A stretch of 64,000 nt of DNA from contig NZ_JAVRHK010000002.1 of NCBI RefSeq assembly GCF_031846585.1, forward strand, positions 186,001 to 250,000, in the 5' to 3' direction. Both the position numbers and the translations under genes were made by a program. This document shows positions 42,592 to 53,100 of the stretch, one piece after another. The DNA comes from Autumnicola musiva (GTDB lineage Bacteria > Bacteroidota > Bacteroidia > Flavobacteriales > Flavobacteriaceae). How positions within the stretch are numbered: the first letter of the stretch is position 1; the number at the start of each line of letters is the position of its first letter. The notes beneath the pieces are model-generated. The model had not been told where the DNA came from, made no database searches, and saw only the letters and a program-made list of their open reading frames with translations.

Positions 42592-43125
42592 ATGGAAGAT
42601 GAAGCTTTAGAATTTGCACAAAAAGCCCATGGAGATCAACAGCGAAAATATACAAAAGAGCTGTATATGGAGCATCCGAAGCGGGTGGCAGAAATTGTGA
42701 GAACTGTTCCCCATTCTTCCGAAATGATATGCGCGGCATATCTTCATGATGTGGTAGAAGATACAGGGGTTTCGCTTCAGGATATACAAAGAAAGTTTGG
42801 CAGGAAGATAGCCGGGCTTGTTCATGAACTAACCGATGAGTTCACAAAAGAAAATTATCAGCATTTAAACCGCAGGCAGCGGAAAAACAAGGAAGTAGAG
42901 CGACAGGCGAATATTAGTGCGGAAGCGAAAACCATTAAACTTGCAGATGTTGTTGACAATACCCGGGACATTGTAAAAAATAATCCCGGTTTTGCCCGGC
43001 GTTATGTTCCTGAAATGTTCGCGCTTACCAAAGCTTTGCAGGGCGGGAATTTTGAATTGCTGATGAGGGCATGCTATGAGGTGCAGCGGGCAAAATTTAT
43101 CTTGCAGGGCAGGTTGAAGGAGTAA
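42592..43125 (+). CDS. Small HD-domain hydrolase, MESH1 / small alarmone hydrolase-like
   Basis: A 177-residue single-domain HD protein. The metal and substrate motifs of (p)ppGpp hydrolases are in order: AHGDQQRKY (HxxQxRK), His28 in EHPKRVAEI, His52-Asp53 in AAYLHDVVEDTGVS, and Asp119 and Asn123 in IKLADVVDNTRDI. There is no synthetase or ACT/TGS domain, so it is a stand-alone hydrolase like MESH1/SAH. Activity on ppGpp is inferred from motifs; other nucleotides are possible. An AGGAG lies 4 bp before the ATG, one of the few SD-like sites here. Confidence 0.85.
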   Translation: MEDEALEFAQKAHGDQQRKYTKELYMEHPKRVAEIVRTVPHSSEMICAAYLHDVVEDTGVSLQDIQRKFGRKIAGLVHELTDEFTKENYQHLNRRQRKNKEVERQANISAEAKTIKLADVVDNTRDIVKNNPGFARRYVPEMFALTKALQGGNFELLMRACYEVQRAKFILQGRLKE

Positions 43126-43228
43126 GTGCTTATAGCATAAAGAGTATGGCGAATTCAAAAATTAATATCTGTAGCTCCTGTACCGTGATTTTTGAATTAT
43201 ACAGCGATAATCTGCTATTTTCCTTTCG

Positions 43229-43236
43229 TATTTTTG
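43229..43236 (+). promoter_or_regulatory. -7 box of the metalloprotease gene
   Basis: TATTTTTG matches TAnnTTTG 99 bp upstream of the ATG at 43336. The implied leader is long (about 90 nt). No -33 element is clear. Confidence 0.45.
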
Positions 43237-43335
43237 GCAATCCTTCAAATTAGGCGGGTAGCTGGGGACTTAACAGATTAGTACGCTCTATTTTTAGTAT
43301 GTTTGTCTCTCTCCATATATAAAAATAAGAAAAAG

Positions 43336-45777
43336 ATGATTAAAAAATTGACTGTCGTTGGACTTATGGCTGCTGTTGGACTAGGCTGCCAGAGCCCGGG
43401 GCAAATTTTCAATAAAAACGAAAAACAAGAAGCCGGGGAAGCTTCAGGAAAAACTTCTTATAATAAGTTTATCAATTCTACTACGAAAAGCGATGAGGGC
43501 CTTTTTACCACTCATTTTGCAGATAATAAATTGTTTTTTGAAGTCCCGGTGGATCTGCTGGAAAAGGATATACTTTGGGTAAGCAGGATTGCAAAGGTTC
43601 CCTCTGGATACGGGGGAGGTTATGTTAACGCCGGCTCTAAAGTGAACGAGCAGGTGGTGCGCTGGTCTAAAAGGGGAAATTTTATAGACGTGAAAGTGGT
43701 GAGTTTTAAGAATGAAAGTGAAGTAGATTCTCCAATATATAATTCTGTTCTTGCCAATAATTTTTCTCCTATTCTTTATTCTGCAGAAATTAAAAATTAC
43801 ACTCCGGATTCCACTAGTGTTGTAATTGGTGTGAGCAGTTTATTTGAAAATGAAGTAAATGCCATTAACGGACTTTCATCTTCATTGCGCAAGCGTTATA
43901 AGGTAAAAAAATTAGATAAAAGCAGGTCTTATATAGAATCTGCCCAATCTTATCCTGAAAATGTGGAAGTTAAGCATGTGATGACTTACGAAGCTGAAGA
44001 ACCACCGGAAAGGGGACAGGCCGGAACCATTACCATGCTTATGAACCAGTCTATGGTACTGCTGCCTCATGATAAGATGCAACCAAGGCTGGCTGACGAT
44101 CGCGTAGGCTGGTTTAGTGTAGAAAAGTATAATTATAATTCGGATGAACTTAAATCTGATGAATATGAACTTATTAGAAAATGGAGGTTGGTTCCAAAAG
44201 ATATAGAAGCCTATAAACAAGGTGAACTTGTGGAGCCGGTAGATCCTATTATTTATTATTTAGACCCCGCAACTCCGGAAAAATGGAGGCCGTACTTTAA
44301 GCAGGGAATAGAAGACTGGAATGTGGCGTTTGAAGAAGCGGGCTTTAAAAATGCAATTATCGCCAAAGATCCGCCAACTCCTGAAGAAGACCCGGAATTT
44401 AGCCCGGAAGATGTAAGGTATTCTGTGGTAAGATATGTAGCCAGCACTACCCGGAATGCAATTGGACCTTCGGTTATAGATCCGCGTACCGGTGAAATAA
44501 TAGAGAGTGATATCATCTGGTATCATAATCACTTGCGTTCTTACCGTAACCGGTTCATGATAGAAGCAGGAGCTCAAAATCCTGCCGCAAGAACTTTAAA
44601 TACTCCTGAAGCTGAAATAGGAGAAATGATGAGGATGGTTATAGCGCATGAGGTAGGGCATGCATTAGGCTTACCTCATAATATGAAAGCCAGTGCTGCG
44701 TATCCTACCGATTCTTTACGTTCAGCCAGCTTTACTCAAAAATATGGCCTTACACCATCTATTATGGATTATGCACGGGTAAACTATGTTGCGCAACCGG
44801 GAGATGATGGGGTACGTTTTATAAGGATGATGGGTCCTTATGATTTATATGCGATAAACTGGGGGTACCGTTATTTGCCTGAAGCACAAAATCCTGAAGA
44901 TGAAAAAACAACCTTGGATAGCTGGATCATGGAAAAAGCAGGAGACCCGGTTTATGAATTTGGAAATGGCTATGGAGCAGTAGATCCGCAGGCACAGCGC
45001 GAAAGTCTGGGCGCTGACCAGGTGAAGGCAAGTGAGTACGGGCTTGCCAATCTAAAAAAAGTAGTTCCTAATCTTGTGGAATGGACTTCCAGAGAAGGCA
45101 GCGGTTACGATGAGCTTGATGAGGTATATTCAGAATTGATTAACATGTGGCGCGGCTATATTAATCACGTGGTGACCAATGTAGGCGGGGTTTATGAAAC
45201 CCGAAAAACTTCAGATCAGGAAGGCGTGGTTTATAAAGCAGTTCCCAGGGAAAAACAAAAGTCGGCAATAAATTTTATAAATACTCATGCTTTTAATACA
45301 CCGCAATGGCTTCTAAATGATGAAATTCTTGACAGGATTGCATCCTCAGGAGCAGTAGAGAAAGTTCAGAATTTGCAGGCAAGGGCTCTTAATTATCTTC
45401 TGGATGAAGAAAGGCTGAACCGAATGTTTGAAAATGAACAACGAACTTCTGAAGATGTTTATTCTACTGTAGAATTGATGGGAGATTTACGGCAGGGAAT
45501 TTTCAAAGAGTTGTATAATTCAGAAGAAGTGGATGTTTACCGCAGAAATCTTCAAAGAGCCTACGTGGATGCGGCTGTGGATTATGTAGAGGAATTAAAA
45601 GCTGATGGAGAAGAAGAGATAGCTTCAACAGATATTGTAGCGCTAATGAGGGGAGAACTTCAAAATTTGAAAACTGACCTTAATCAAAGAAAAAATCGAA
45701 CAGGTGATACCATTAGTCGTTACCACTGGCAGGATTTAATTGCCCGGATAGAGGCCGGATTAAATCCACAGGCGTAA
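43336..45777 (+). CDS. Zinc-dependent metalloprotease lipoprotein (DUF5117 type)
   Basis: An 813-residue predicted lipoprotein (MIKKLTVVGLMAAVGLGC, Cys18) of the DUF5117/5118 metallopeptidase group. The zinc site is the extended metzincin-like motif VIAHEVGHALGLPHNMKASA, with SIMDYARVNYVA about 45 residues later as the Met-turn. The N-terminal DUF5117/5118 region covers about 30-330. The C-terminal part is helical. It probably degrades proteins at the cell surface or in the periplasm. I used the ATG at 43336 because the signal peptide starts there; an ATG at 43303 adds only a basic leader. Confidence 0.94.
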   Translation: MIKKLTVVGLMAAVGLGCQSPGQIFNKNEKQEAGEASGKTSYNKFINSTTKSDEGLFTTHFADNKLFFEVPVDLLEKDILWVSRIAKVPSGYGGGYVNAGSKVNEQVVRWSKRGNFIDVKVVSFKNESEVDSPIYNSVLANNFSPILYSAEIKNYTPDSTSVVIGVSSLFENEVNAINGLSSSLRKRYKVKKLDKSRSYIESAQSYPENVEVKHVMTYEAEEPPERGQAGTITMLMNQSMVLLPHDKMQPRLADDRVGWFSVEKYNYNSDELKSDEYELIRKWRLVPKDIEAYKQGELVEPVDPIIYYLDPATPEKWRPYFKQGIEDWNVAFEEAGFKNAIIAKDPPTPEEDPEFSPEDVRYSVVRYVASTTRNAIGPSVIDPRTGEIIESDIIWYHNHLRSYRNRFMIEAGAQNPAARTLNTPEAEIGEMMRMVIAHEVGHALGLPHNMKASAAYPTDSLRSASFTQKYGLTPSIMDYARVNYVAQPGDDGVRFIRMMGPYDLYAINWGYRYLPEAQNPEDEKTTLDSWIMEKAGDPVYEFGNGYGAVDPQAQRESLGADQVKASEYGLANLKKVVPNLVEWTSREGSGYDELDEVYSELINMWRGYINHVVTNVGGVYETRKTSDQEGVVYKAVPREKQKSAINFINTHAFNTPQWLLNDEILDRIASSGAVEKVQNLQARALNYLLDEERLNRMFENEQRTSEDVYSTVELMGDLRQGIFKELYNSEEVDVYRRNLQRAYVDAAVDYVEELKADGEEEIASTDIVALMRGELQNLKTDLNQRKNRTGDTISRYHWQDLIARIEAGLNPQA

Positions 45778-45838
45778 CTTTGCTTAAGAAATATAGAAAG
45801 GGATCTGAAAAAAACCTGATTTATTTTTGACTGAAATT

Positions 45839-45874
45839 CATCCCGGTAATTTTAAGTACCGGGATGTATTTTTA
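45839..45874 (+). terminator. Terminator of the metalloprotease gene
   Basis: CATCCCGGTA and TACCGGGATG form a perfect 10-bp stem around an 8-base loop, followed by TATTTTT. Confidence 0.88.
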
Positions 45875-45938
45875 AAAAGAGCTGAAAATAATTTCAGCAT
45901 AATATTCAATGTTTTTGAGGTGCCCGTTTCTTATTTTC

Positions 45939-46412
45939 TTAATCACAAGGAGTGGTTTCAGAAATGGTATGGAGGAATATGTCCTGAGCATCCCTTCGGT
46001 CAATATTGATAAGTTCTACATCCTGAACATTTTCATCTAAATCTATATCTCCCGCACAATTCTGGCCATTGTTATCGGAATCCCATTGAATAGTAATATA
46101 AAAACGGGCATTACTGTTTTCTTCAAGATTTTCAATTTTAGCATAAGGATTTGCCGGAATATCCATCCTGATTATAAAGGGGAATTCCTTAGCACTAAAA
46201 TTCTGACTGGTTATCAGGTTGGCCCCGGTATCAGCAATAGTATCATTATGCCCGTATAAGCTAATTTCAAACTCCGGATTCTCATAATCCAGGTTTTCAT
46301 CAGTCTGCATTTCCAGAAGAATAAAATTATTATCAAAATCATCACGATCTTTATCGCAGGAAAGCAACAAGATAAATAAAAAGTTGAAAAGTAGGATTCC
46401 AGTTTTCTTCAT
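45939..46412 (-). CDS. Hypothetical lipoprotein (possibly YbaY/YscW-like)
   Basis: A 157-residue predicted lipoprotein (lipobox FILLLSC, Cys19). The mature part has PEFEISLYGHNDTIADTGAN and FPFIIRMDIPAN, which resembles the small beta-barrel YbaY/YscW lipoproteins in pattern only. The C-terminus is acidic and ends in a Cys (ETTPCD). No partner genes are nearby. It converges on the metalloprotease gene. Confidence 0.78.
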   Translation of the reverse strand: MKKTGILLFNFLFILLLSCDKDRDDFDNNFILLEMQTDENLDYENPEFEISLYGHNDTIADTGANLITSQNFSAKEFPFIIRMDIPANPYAKIENLEENSNARFYITIQWDSDNNGQNCAGDIDLDENVQDVELINIDRRDAQDIFLHTISETTPCD

Positions 46413-46619
46413 AGGTTTTTTAATTAGAACGGTTGGCGGGGTATTTTCTGTATAAAATTTAGGAAAAATTAATTTCCTCTAAAAACTTCTGATATATATT
46501 TTTTGCTATTTGTTATCTGTAATTATTAGAAAAAGAGATTCTCTCATGCTGAACCTTTAAGACGGCAGGCTGGGAGCGGGGATTACTGTGGACGTTTAGC
46601 TAAAATTCATTATAATATA

Positions 46620-46630
46620 GGAAAAAATCC
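46620..46630. promoter_or_regulatory. Operator-like site 1 upstream of the XRE-S24 gene
   Basis: GGA-AAAAA-TCC, a GGA-N5-TCC dyad. With its flanks it is an inverted copy (12 of 13 bases) of site 2 at 46650-46660. The two centres are 30 bp apart. Confidence 0.5.
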
Positions 46631-46649
46631 ACAAATTTAGAATTTTATT

Positions 46650-46660
46650 GGATTATTTCC
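46650..46660. promoter_or_regulatory. Operator-like site 2 upstream of the XRE-S24 gene
   Basis: GGA-TTATT-TCC, the second GGA-N5-TCC dyad, ending 15 bp before the ATG. Occupancy here would block the start region of the gene, as in autorepression. Confidence 0.5.
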
Positions 46661-46675
46661 TAAATTAGCTTAATT

Positions 46676-47458
46676 ATGAAAACACCATCAACAATAGAGA
46701 TCAAGCACTTCAAGGAAGTAAGAGAAGAAAACAATTTTACCCAAGCCGAATTTGCCGAACTTTTGGGCATTAAAAATTCCACGGCAGATATTGAGAGGGG
46801 AAGAACAAAGCTTTCAGGAAAAGTGGTAGCAGAATTGCTGCGGCAATTTGGTATAAATCCTTTATGGCTTTTTGGAGACAGCGGGCAGAAATATTTGCAA
46901 ATTACCCGGGGTGATGTGAGTCCAAAGGTGGTTACGGTGAACAGTGCCGATAATGAAAATATTGTAATGGTAAATCAAAAGGCTGCTGCAGGATATCCTC
47001 ATAATGTACAGGATGTGGAATGGTATAATCAGTTGCCCGCTTTTGATATTCCTTTGCCGGAGTTTAGAAACGCCACTTACAGAGGTTTTCAAATAGAAGG
47101 TGATAGTATGCTGCCAAATTATCGTCCCGGTGAATGGGTAATGGCGAAAGCTATAGGAGGAATTGATGAGATGAACAATAATAAAATTTATGTGGTGGTG
47201 CTTTATGATTCTGTGCTGGTAAAGAAACTCCAGAAATTACCAGATCCTTCTAAACTTTTACTTGTTTCCCTGAATGAAGAATATTTGCCTATTGAAGTAA
47301 AATTGAACGATATACAGGAGCTTTGGCAGGTAAACAGTAAACTTACGTTTAACCTGGACAATCCTTCAGAAAATGGCCTTTTTCAACAACTGCAGCAATC
47401 TATGGAAGAATTGAAACAGGAACTCAGAACGTTTAAAGGTGAAAAAGGAATTTCCTGA
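46676..47458 (+). CDS. XRE-family repressor with S24 (LexA/CI-like) peptidase domain
   Basis: A 260-residue CI/LexA-like regulator. The N-terminal helix-turn-helix (about 8-66) has NNFTQAEFAELLGIKNSTAD. The C-terminal S24 domain (about 100-215) keeps the Ala105-Gly106 cleavage site (KAAAGY), Ser144 in EGDSML and Lys183 in LVKKLQK, so self-cleavage is possible. A Gln/Glu-rich tail follows. No prophage genes are nearby; such chromosomal copies are common in Flavobacteriaceae. Two operator-like dyads lie just upstream. Confidence 0.92.
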   Translation: MKTPSTIEIKHFKEVREENNFTQAEFAELLGIKNSTADIERGRTKLSGKVVAELLRQFGINPLWLFGDSGQKYLQITRGDVSPKVVTVNSADNENIVMVNQKAAAGYPHNVQDVEWYNQLPAFDIPLPEFRNATYRGFQIEGDSMLPNYRPGEWVMAKAIGGIDEMNNNKIYVVVLYDSVLVKKLQKLPDPSKLLLVSLNEEYLPIEVKLNDIQELWQVNSKLTFNLDNPSENGLFQQLQQSMEELKQELRTFKGEKGIS

Positions 47459-47500
47459 GGTAAATCCTTTTCTGCCTCTAAATACGAGTATTAAAATAAG

Positions 47501-47530
47501 AAAGGCCCCGAATTTTCGGGGCCTTTTCTT
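47501..47530. terminator. Bidirectional terminator between the XRE-S24 and OmpA genes
   Basis: Perfect 12-bp inverted repeat AAAGGCCCCGAA / TTCGGGGCCTTT with a 2-base spacer, followed by TTTTCTT on the plus strand. It serves both convergent genes. Confidence 0.9.
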
Positions 47531-47554
47531 TGGTTGGTAAGTTGGAACTATCAA

Positions 47555-49186
47555 TTAGTTCATAATTGTAAATTCACTTCTACGGTTTTTGGCATATTGC
47601 GCTGCTGTACAACCTGTGGGTTGAGTACAATCGTTCAACGGCATGCTTTCACCATAGCCCTGTGAGCTCAACCTGTCTCTTGAGATTCCTTGCTCTACAA
47701 GATATTCAAGGGTTGAGGCCGCACGTCTTTCAGAAAGGTCCATGTTGTATTGATCACTACCTCTTGCATCTGCATGAGATCCAATTTCAATTTCAAGAGT
47801 TGGGTATTTATTCATGATAGATACCACTTTATCAAGAGTTGCCTCAGATTCCTTTTTAATCGTGGCTTTATCAAAATCAAAGTAAATGTTACCCACATCA
47901 CGAAGTTGTTGTCTTCCTGTTTCAAGATTAGTTTCCCTGTCCTCAAAATCAACCACAGGAGGAACATAATCTTCTCTTACAAAAGTGTAAAGATTATCAG
48001 ACCCTCTCCTGTTAGATGCGAAAAATCCTTCTTCCTGGCCTTCTTTAATTACAAAAGCAAAATCATCACGATTACTGTTTATGGAAGAACCAAGATTTTG
48101 AACTTCAGAAAAATCGCCTTCACTTCTAAAGATATCAAGGTTTCCAAAACCAAGATGCCCATCTGAAGCAAAATAAAGTACGTCATCTTCTCCTATAAAT
48201 GGAAACTGTTCACGATTGGGAGTGTTAACCCCAGCTCCCAGATTTTGAGGGGTACCAAAAGAACCGTCTTCATTTACATCTACCGAGTAGATATCAAAAG
48301 ATCCTCCGGTAGAACCAGGCATATCGCTTGCAAAATAAAGTTTGGTGCCGTCCTGGCTAAGGCTTGGGTGCTCTACAGAATATTCTTCGCTACTAAATGG
48401 AAGTTTCTCTACATTGGTCCATTCACCATCTACCATTTCAGCTTTGTAGATACTTATATGGGCTACTCTGATGCCACTGGTATCCTTCACTCTCTTTTCA
48501 TTAGTACGGTCAAAATACATGGTTTGACCATCCTGGGTAAAAGTAGCTGAACTTTCGTGCTCATCAGTATTAATATCATCTGAAAAAAGTACAATATCAT
48601 CCAATTCACCTTCGTCAGAAATAGAAGCGCTGTAAAGATCTAAAGTAGGCTTTTTATTCCATGGATAAATAGGACGCTCCTGGTTACGGGTAGAAGCAAA
48701 GGCTATTTTATCCCCGAAATAAGAAATACCAAAATCAGCCGAAGCACTATTACTCATAACCTGATTTGTGGTATAGGTATGCGGAACAGCAGTATCAAGT
48801 TGCTTCTCAAATTCAGAAAAATCTACCTGCTCTCCTTTGTAATTGCTCAGGTATTCATTGGCCTGGTCATATTGGTCCATTCCCATAAGAGTATGAGCAT
48901 ATCTAAATTGATATTCAGGAGCAATATTCCCTTCGTGTCTAAGGAAAAGCAGCCTGTAAACTTCAGTAGCGTTCTCCAGCTGATTTGTGAAGAAGTAAGC
49001 GTCTCCCAGGTTTTGCAATACCTGCTGATCTTTATCTGCCACATCTTCGTAAGCATCTGCGGCATCAACGTAGGCTCTTTGAACAAAAAGTTTATTAGCC
49101 TTTTTGATTTGCGAACTTTGTCCAAAAGCAGAAAAGCTTACAAGTGTTAATAAAAGTATTTTATATATATTTTTCATGTTATCCAT
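47555..49186 (-). CDS. OmpA-family protein with TPR and PD40 repeats
   Basis: A 543-residue secreted protein (signal ending FSAFGQ). TPR-like helices (about 25-135) precede WD40-like PD40 beta-propeller repeats (about 150-400; SQDGTKLYFASD, GEDDVLYFASDGH). The OmpA peptidoglycan-binding domain (about 430-543) has YFDFDKATIKKES and IGSHADARGSDQYNMDLSER, then RAASTLEYL. The architecture is that of PorE-like or SprF-associated OmpA proteins of type IX secretion systems. It is last in the adhesin - PorP/SprF - OmpA operon, 3 bp after the PorP/SprF gene. It may anchor the adhesin complex to peptidoglycan (inference). A second Met at 49177 is possible. Confidence 0.93.
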   Translation of the reverse strand: MDNMKNIYKILLLTLVSFSAFGQSSQIKKANKLFVQRAYVDAADAYEDVADKDQQVLQNLGDAYFFTNQLENATEVYRLLFLRHEGNIAPEYQFRYAHTLMGMDQYDQANEYLSNYKGEQVDFSEFEKQLDTAVPHTYTTNQVMSNSASADFGISYFGDKIAFASTRNQERPIYPWNKKPTLDLYSASISDEGELDDIVLFSDDINTDEHESSATFTQDGQTMYFDRTNEKRVKDTSGIRVAHISIYKAEMVDGEWTNVEKLPFSSEEYSVEHPSLSQDGTKLYFASDMPGSTGGSFDIYSVDVNEDGSFGTPQNLGAGVNTPNREQFPFIGEDDVLYFASDGHLGFGNLDIFRSEGDFSEVQNLGSSINSNRDDFAFVIKEGQEEGFFASNRRGSDNLYTFVREDYVPPVVDFEDRETNLETGRQQLRDVGNIYFDFDKATIKKESEATLDKVVSIMNKYPTLEIEIGSHADARGSDQYNMDLSERRAASTLEYLVEQGISRDRLSSQGYGESMPLNDCTQPTGCTAAQYAKNRRSEFTIMN

Positions 49187-49189
49187 TTT

Positions 49190-50140
49190 TTAGAAGAATC
49201 GAGGTGATTTGTCATATCCTTTAGTCAGGCCGAATAGATCAATATCAAACAGCACCATGATTTCATGAGTGCCACCAATATCAAAACCGGCATAATCTGA
49301 AGTGTAATGATCATAGGCATATCCCACACGTAGTTGGGGAGTAATTTTGAAGTTTACCAATCCGGTAAGGGTTTCATTAAACCTATAGCCTATCCCAGCT
49401 TCTAATCTATCGTATAAAAGTACGTTTGCAGTTGCATCTACTGTAACAGGTGAATCCTGCACACCTCTAACCATAAAGGCAGGTTTTAATCGCACATCTT
49501 CACTAAGATCGAAAACATACCCACCGGTAAGGTAGTAATGAATATTTTCTTCACCCACGGCTTGAACACCATTAAAATTTTCGAGATGTTTTGTGGTGAA
49601 AAGGTTAGGTGCAGAAAGTCCTAAATAATAATTATCTCCAAACCAAAAAGCACCAACTCCAAAAACAGGAAAAACTTCATTTAGATTCTGGAATGCTAAA
49701 TCAGGGCCTTGATTTTGGTCAACACCATTAATACCGGCAGTATTAGAGTCAAAAGTACTAAGCCCCGCCTTGGCTCCGAATGATATTTTACTATTGTTGC
49801 TTACCGGTAGAACATATGCAAAATCTGCAGTAATATTATTTTCCTTTATCCAGTCGCCAATTTCATCATGAACAACAGTAAGTCCCAGTTCCACGCGCTC
49901 ATTAATAGGAGTGTGGGCAAAGAAGTTGGCGGTGCTTGGTGCACCGTCAACATTCTGCCATTGGGATCTGTAAATACCCCCCAGGTTTAACATGCCAGGA
50001 TCATCTGTGGCATAAGCAGGGTTTATTACACTCATGTTATACATATATTGAGTGAATAAAGGGTCTTGTTGAGACATTCCTTTTACAGAGAAAAGGATAA
50101 TGCCTGTAAATATTAGATATTTAAATATAGATTTTTTCAT
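49190..50140 (-). CDS. Type IX secretion system membrane protein, PorP/SprF family
   Basis: A 316-residue outer-membrane beta-barrel (signal ending GMSQ). The start of the mature protein, QDPLFTQYMYNMSVINPAYA, is the family signature. The body alternates strands such as GEENIHYYLTGGYVFDLSED and ends IDLFGLTKGYDKSPRFF. SprF is needed for secretion of the SprB adhesin in Flavobacterium johnsoniae. Here it sits 23 bp behind a large adhesin gene, as expected of a dedicated partner. Confidence 0.95.
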   Translation of the reverse strand: MKKSIFKYLIFTGIILFSVKGMSQQDPLFTQYMYNMSVINPAYATDDPGMLNLGGIYRSQWQNVDGAPSTANFFAHTPINERVELGLTVVHDEIGDWIKENNITADFAYVLPVSNNSKISFGAKAGLSTFDSNTAGINGVDQNQGPDLAFQNLNEVFPVFGVGAFWFGDNYYLGLSAPNLFTTKHLENFNGVQAVGEENIHYYLTGGYVFDLSEDVRLKPAFMVRGVQDSPVTVDATANVLLYDRLEAGIGYRFNETLTGLVNFKITPQLRVGYAYDHYTSDYAGFDIGGTHEIMVLFDIDLFGLTKGYDKSPRFF

Positions 50141-50163
50141 TTCTTTCTAGTTTATCCTTTAGA

Positions 50164-53100
50164 CTATCGGCTTAGGTAAATTTTACCTTGTTTTGGAGCT
50201 CTTTCCCCATCATTGAAATCAATCACATAGAAGTAAACTCCTACCGGTAACACATCATCCCCAAGATTTCCTGATTGGTTTGACGTTCCATCCCAGGCGT
50301 TGCTTTGTGATGCTTTTCCTTTATAAACAGTATTGCCCCACCTGTTGAATATGGTAATTGAGTGATCTGGATAATCAATATCAATTCCATCCACATACCA
50401 GGTTTCGTTCATTGAATCTCCATTTGGAGAAATACCCTCAGGAAATACAAGTTCACATGTTTCTAACTGAACTGTTACAGCTAATCTCTCTGAGCTTTCA
50501 CATTCGGAATCTTCAGTTAATAAACCTGCATAGTAGGTAGTGCCATCTTCAAGTACTGTGTTCTCGCTTAAAACGTCGTCACCTTCTGCAGAAGTATACC
50601 AGGTAATATCTCCTGTTTCATTAATGTTCTCCCGTAGATCTGAAAGTCTCAAATCATCAGATTCACATAATTCCTCTGTAAGAGTGATTGTTGGAGCATC
50701 GGTATCATTGATAGTGACATTAATCACGGCTGCATCAGATTCACACTCACCTTCAAGTGTTTGAGTAATATAATAATCACCAGCTTCAAGGAAATCATCA
50801 ACTTCTACCATCATCGTCATTGCCTCGTCAGAATAATAAGTAAGTCCATCCTGAGTAAAGCCAAGGTCAGCAACTGTTGGGGCATCGATAGCACAGAATG
50901 TTTGATCTGTTACTTCCGGAGCATCAGAAGGAGCGCTTACAGTAACTGTAAACTCTGCTGTATCCTCACCACAATCACTGATAGCTGGAACAGTATATAT
51001 AACTGTATAAGTTCCGGCTTCAAAATCGGCTGGATTCATCGTAGCGTCAGCAATAACTTCTCCATCAAGGCTGAATTCGCCATCTTGATTTGCTTCTTCA
51101 GAAATGAAATCAGACAAGTTTTGCACTCCGTCGTTTGAACATACGCTAATGTTCATATCCATACCGGCATTGGCGCTTTGAAAGACTTCAACTGTAAGAA
51201 CAACTGAATCTTCACAATCTCCACTACCTACAGTGTAAGTAGTACTAAAAGTTCCAATTTGATTGTCAAGGTAGCTTTCACGAATTTCCTGAATGCCAGG
51301 TGAAAAAGTACCATTTGTTGCTAAACCGTCCTCTAGTAATCCTATAAAATAATCTCTAACTGTACTTGTTGACGGGTTACTATTAAGGTTAGCGGAGCAA
51401 GCTGTAATATTAACATCTTCACCTGCATCAAAAGCTTCAGTTGTAACATTAATGGTAAACGAAGCGGTAGCTTCCCCAACGATACAATCTGCGTCTTCTG
51501 AACTTACGGTATAAGTGAAATTATAACTACCCTCTTCTACACTTGTAGCATCAAAAGTGCTTCCTTCATAAGCTTCACCATTAAGGAAGAAAGAACCTCC
51601 TCTTGTGCTGTTTTCAGTTAATGCAGTGAATAAATCATAAGAAGTTTCACTAGTGCACACGTTAATTTGGGCATCTGTAGCTTCAGCTACTGCGTCCTCG
51701 GAATCAATTACTGTAATAGTGAAAGAAGTTGAATCTTCAGTTCCTTCATTAACACAATCCGCAGAATCATCTACGGTATAAGTAATTGTATATTCTCCAA
51801 CTCCTGTTGAAGGATCGAACTGTCCATCAGCAACATTGTCACCGGAGAAAGTTCCTCCTGTAGTTGCAGTAAGGTAATCGGAAAGGTCAACAATTCCCTG
51901 AGTCAGACAAACTGTTTGATCAGCGATGTCGCCTGCCTCTGCATCTTCTGTTGGAGTAACAGTTACAGAAACTTCAACTGAACTACCACAATCTTCATCA
52001 CCTGGTACAGTGTAAGTAGTAGTAAAGGTGCCTATGGGATTTGCCTGATAATCTGCAAAGATTTCTGCCGGAGTTGGATCAAAAGTTCCTCCCTGTGGAA
52101 GGTTATCCACCAATCCGTTATAATATTCTTCAACACCCTCAGCATTGAGGTTTGGATCAATATCAGCGGCACATAATGTAGTGGCGATTTCCTCTCCAAG
52201 ATCTAAGCTTTCCGTTACGGTTATCACAAAAGAAGTAGAATCTTCAGTTCCTTCAGTCACACAATCAGCAGAATCGTCTACCGTATAACTGATTATATAC
52301 TCTCCAACTCCTGTTGAAGGATCGAACTGTCCATCAGCAACATTGTCACCGGAGAAAGTTCCTCCTGTAGTTGCATCAGCAGTTAGGTAATCGGAAAGGT
52401 CAACAATTCCCTGAGTCAGACAAATAGTTTGATCAGCGATGTCGCCTGCCTCTGCATCTTCTGTTGGTGTAACTGTAATGGTGAAAGAAGTAGAATCTTG
52501 AGTTCCTTCAGTCACACAGTCAGCAGAATCGTCTACAGTATAAGTGATTGTATATTCTCCAACTCCTGTTGAAGGATCAAACTGGCCATCAGCAACATTG
52601 TCACCGGAGAAAGTTCCTCCTGTAGTTGCATCAGCAGTTAGGTAATCGGAAAGGTCAACAATTCCCTGAGTTAAACAAATTGTTTGATCAGCAATGTCGC
52701 CTGCATTAGCATCCTCTAATGGATTAATAGTTACCGAAACTTCAACTGAACCGCCACAATCTTCATCACCTCCTGGTACAGTGTAAGTAGTAGTAAAGGT
52801 TCCGATAGGATTACTTTGGTAATCTGCTAATAGTTCAGCAGGAGTCGGGTTAAAGGTACCTCCCTGTGGCAGGTCAGCAATTAATCCGGTGTAATAAGCT
52901 TCCACTCCGGCAGCATCTAAGCCAGGCTCTACTTCAGAAACACATAATATACTGGTAATAGGATCTATAGAATCCAGCCCTTCTGTTACGGTAATGGTAA
53001 ATGTAGCCGTATCCTCAGTACCTTCTGTTGTACATTCGGCAGAATCGTCAACTGAGTAGGTAATGGTGTAAGTTCCTTCACCTCTTGTTGACGGGCTAAA

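Noticed and set aside
46676..47458. Sign of a prophage (CI-like repressor)
   Set aside because: No integrase, structural genes or attachment repeats within the window; neighbours are ordinary chromosomal genes.
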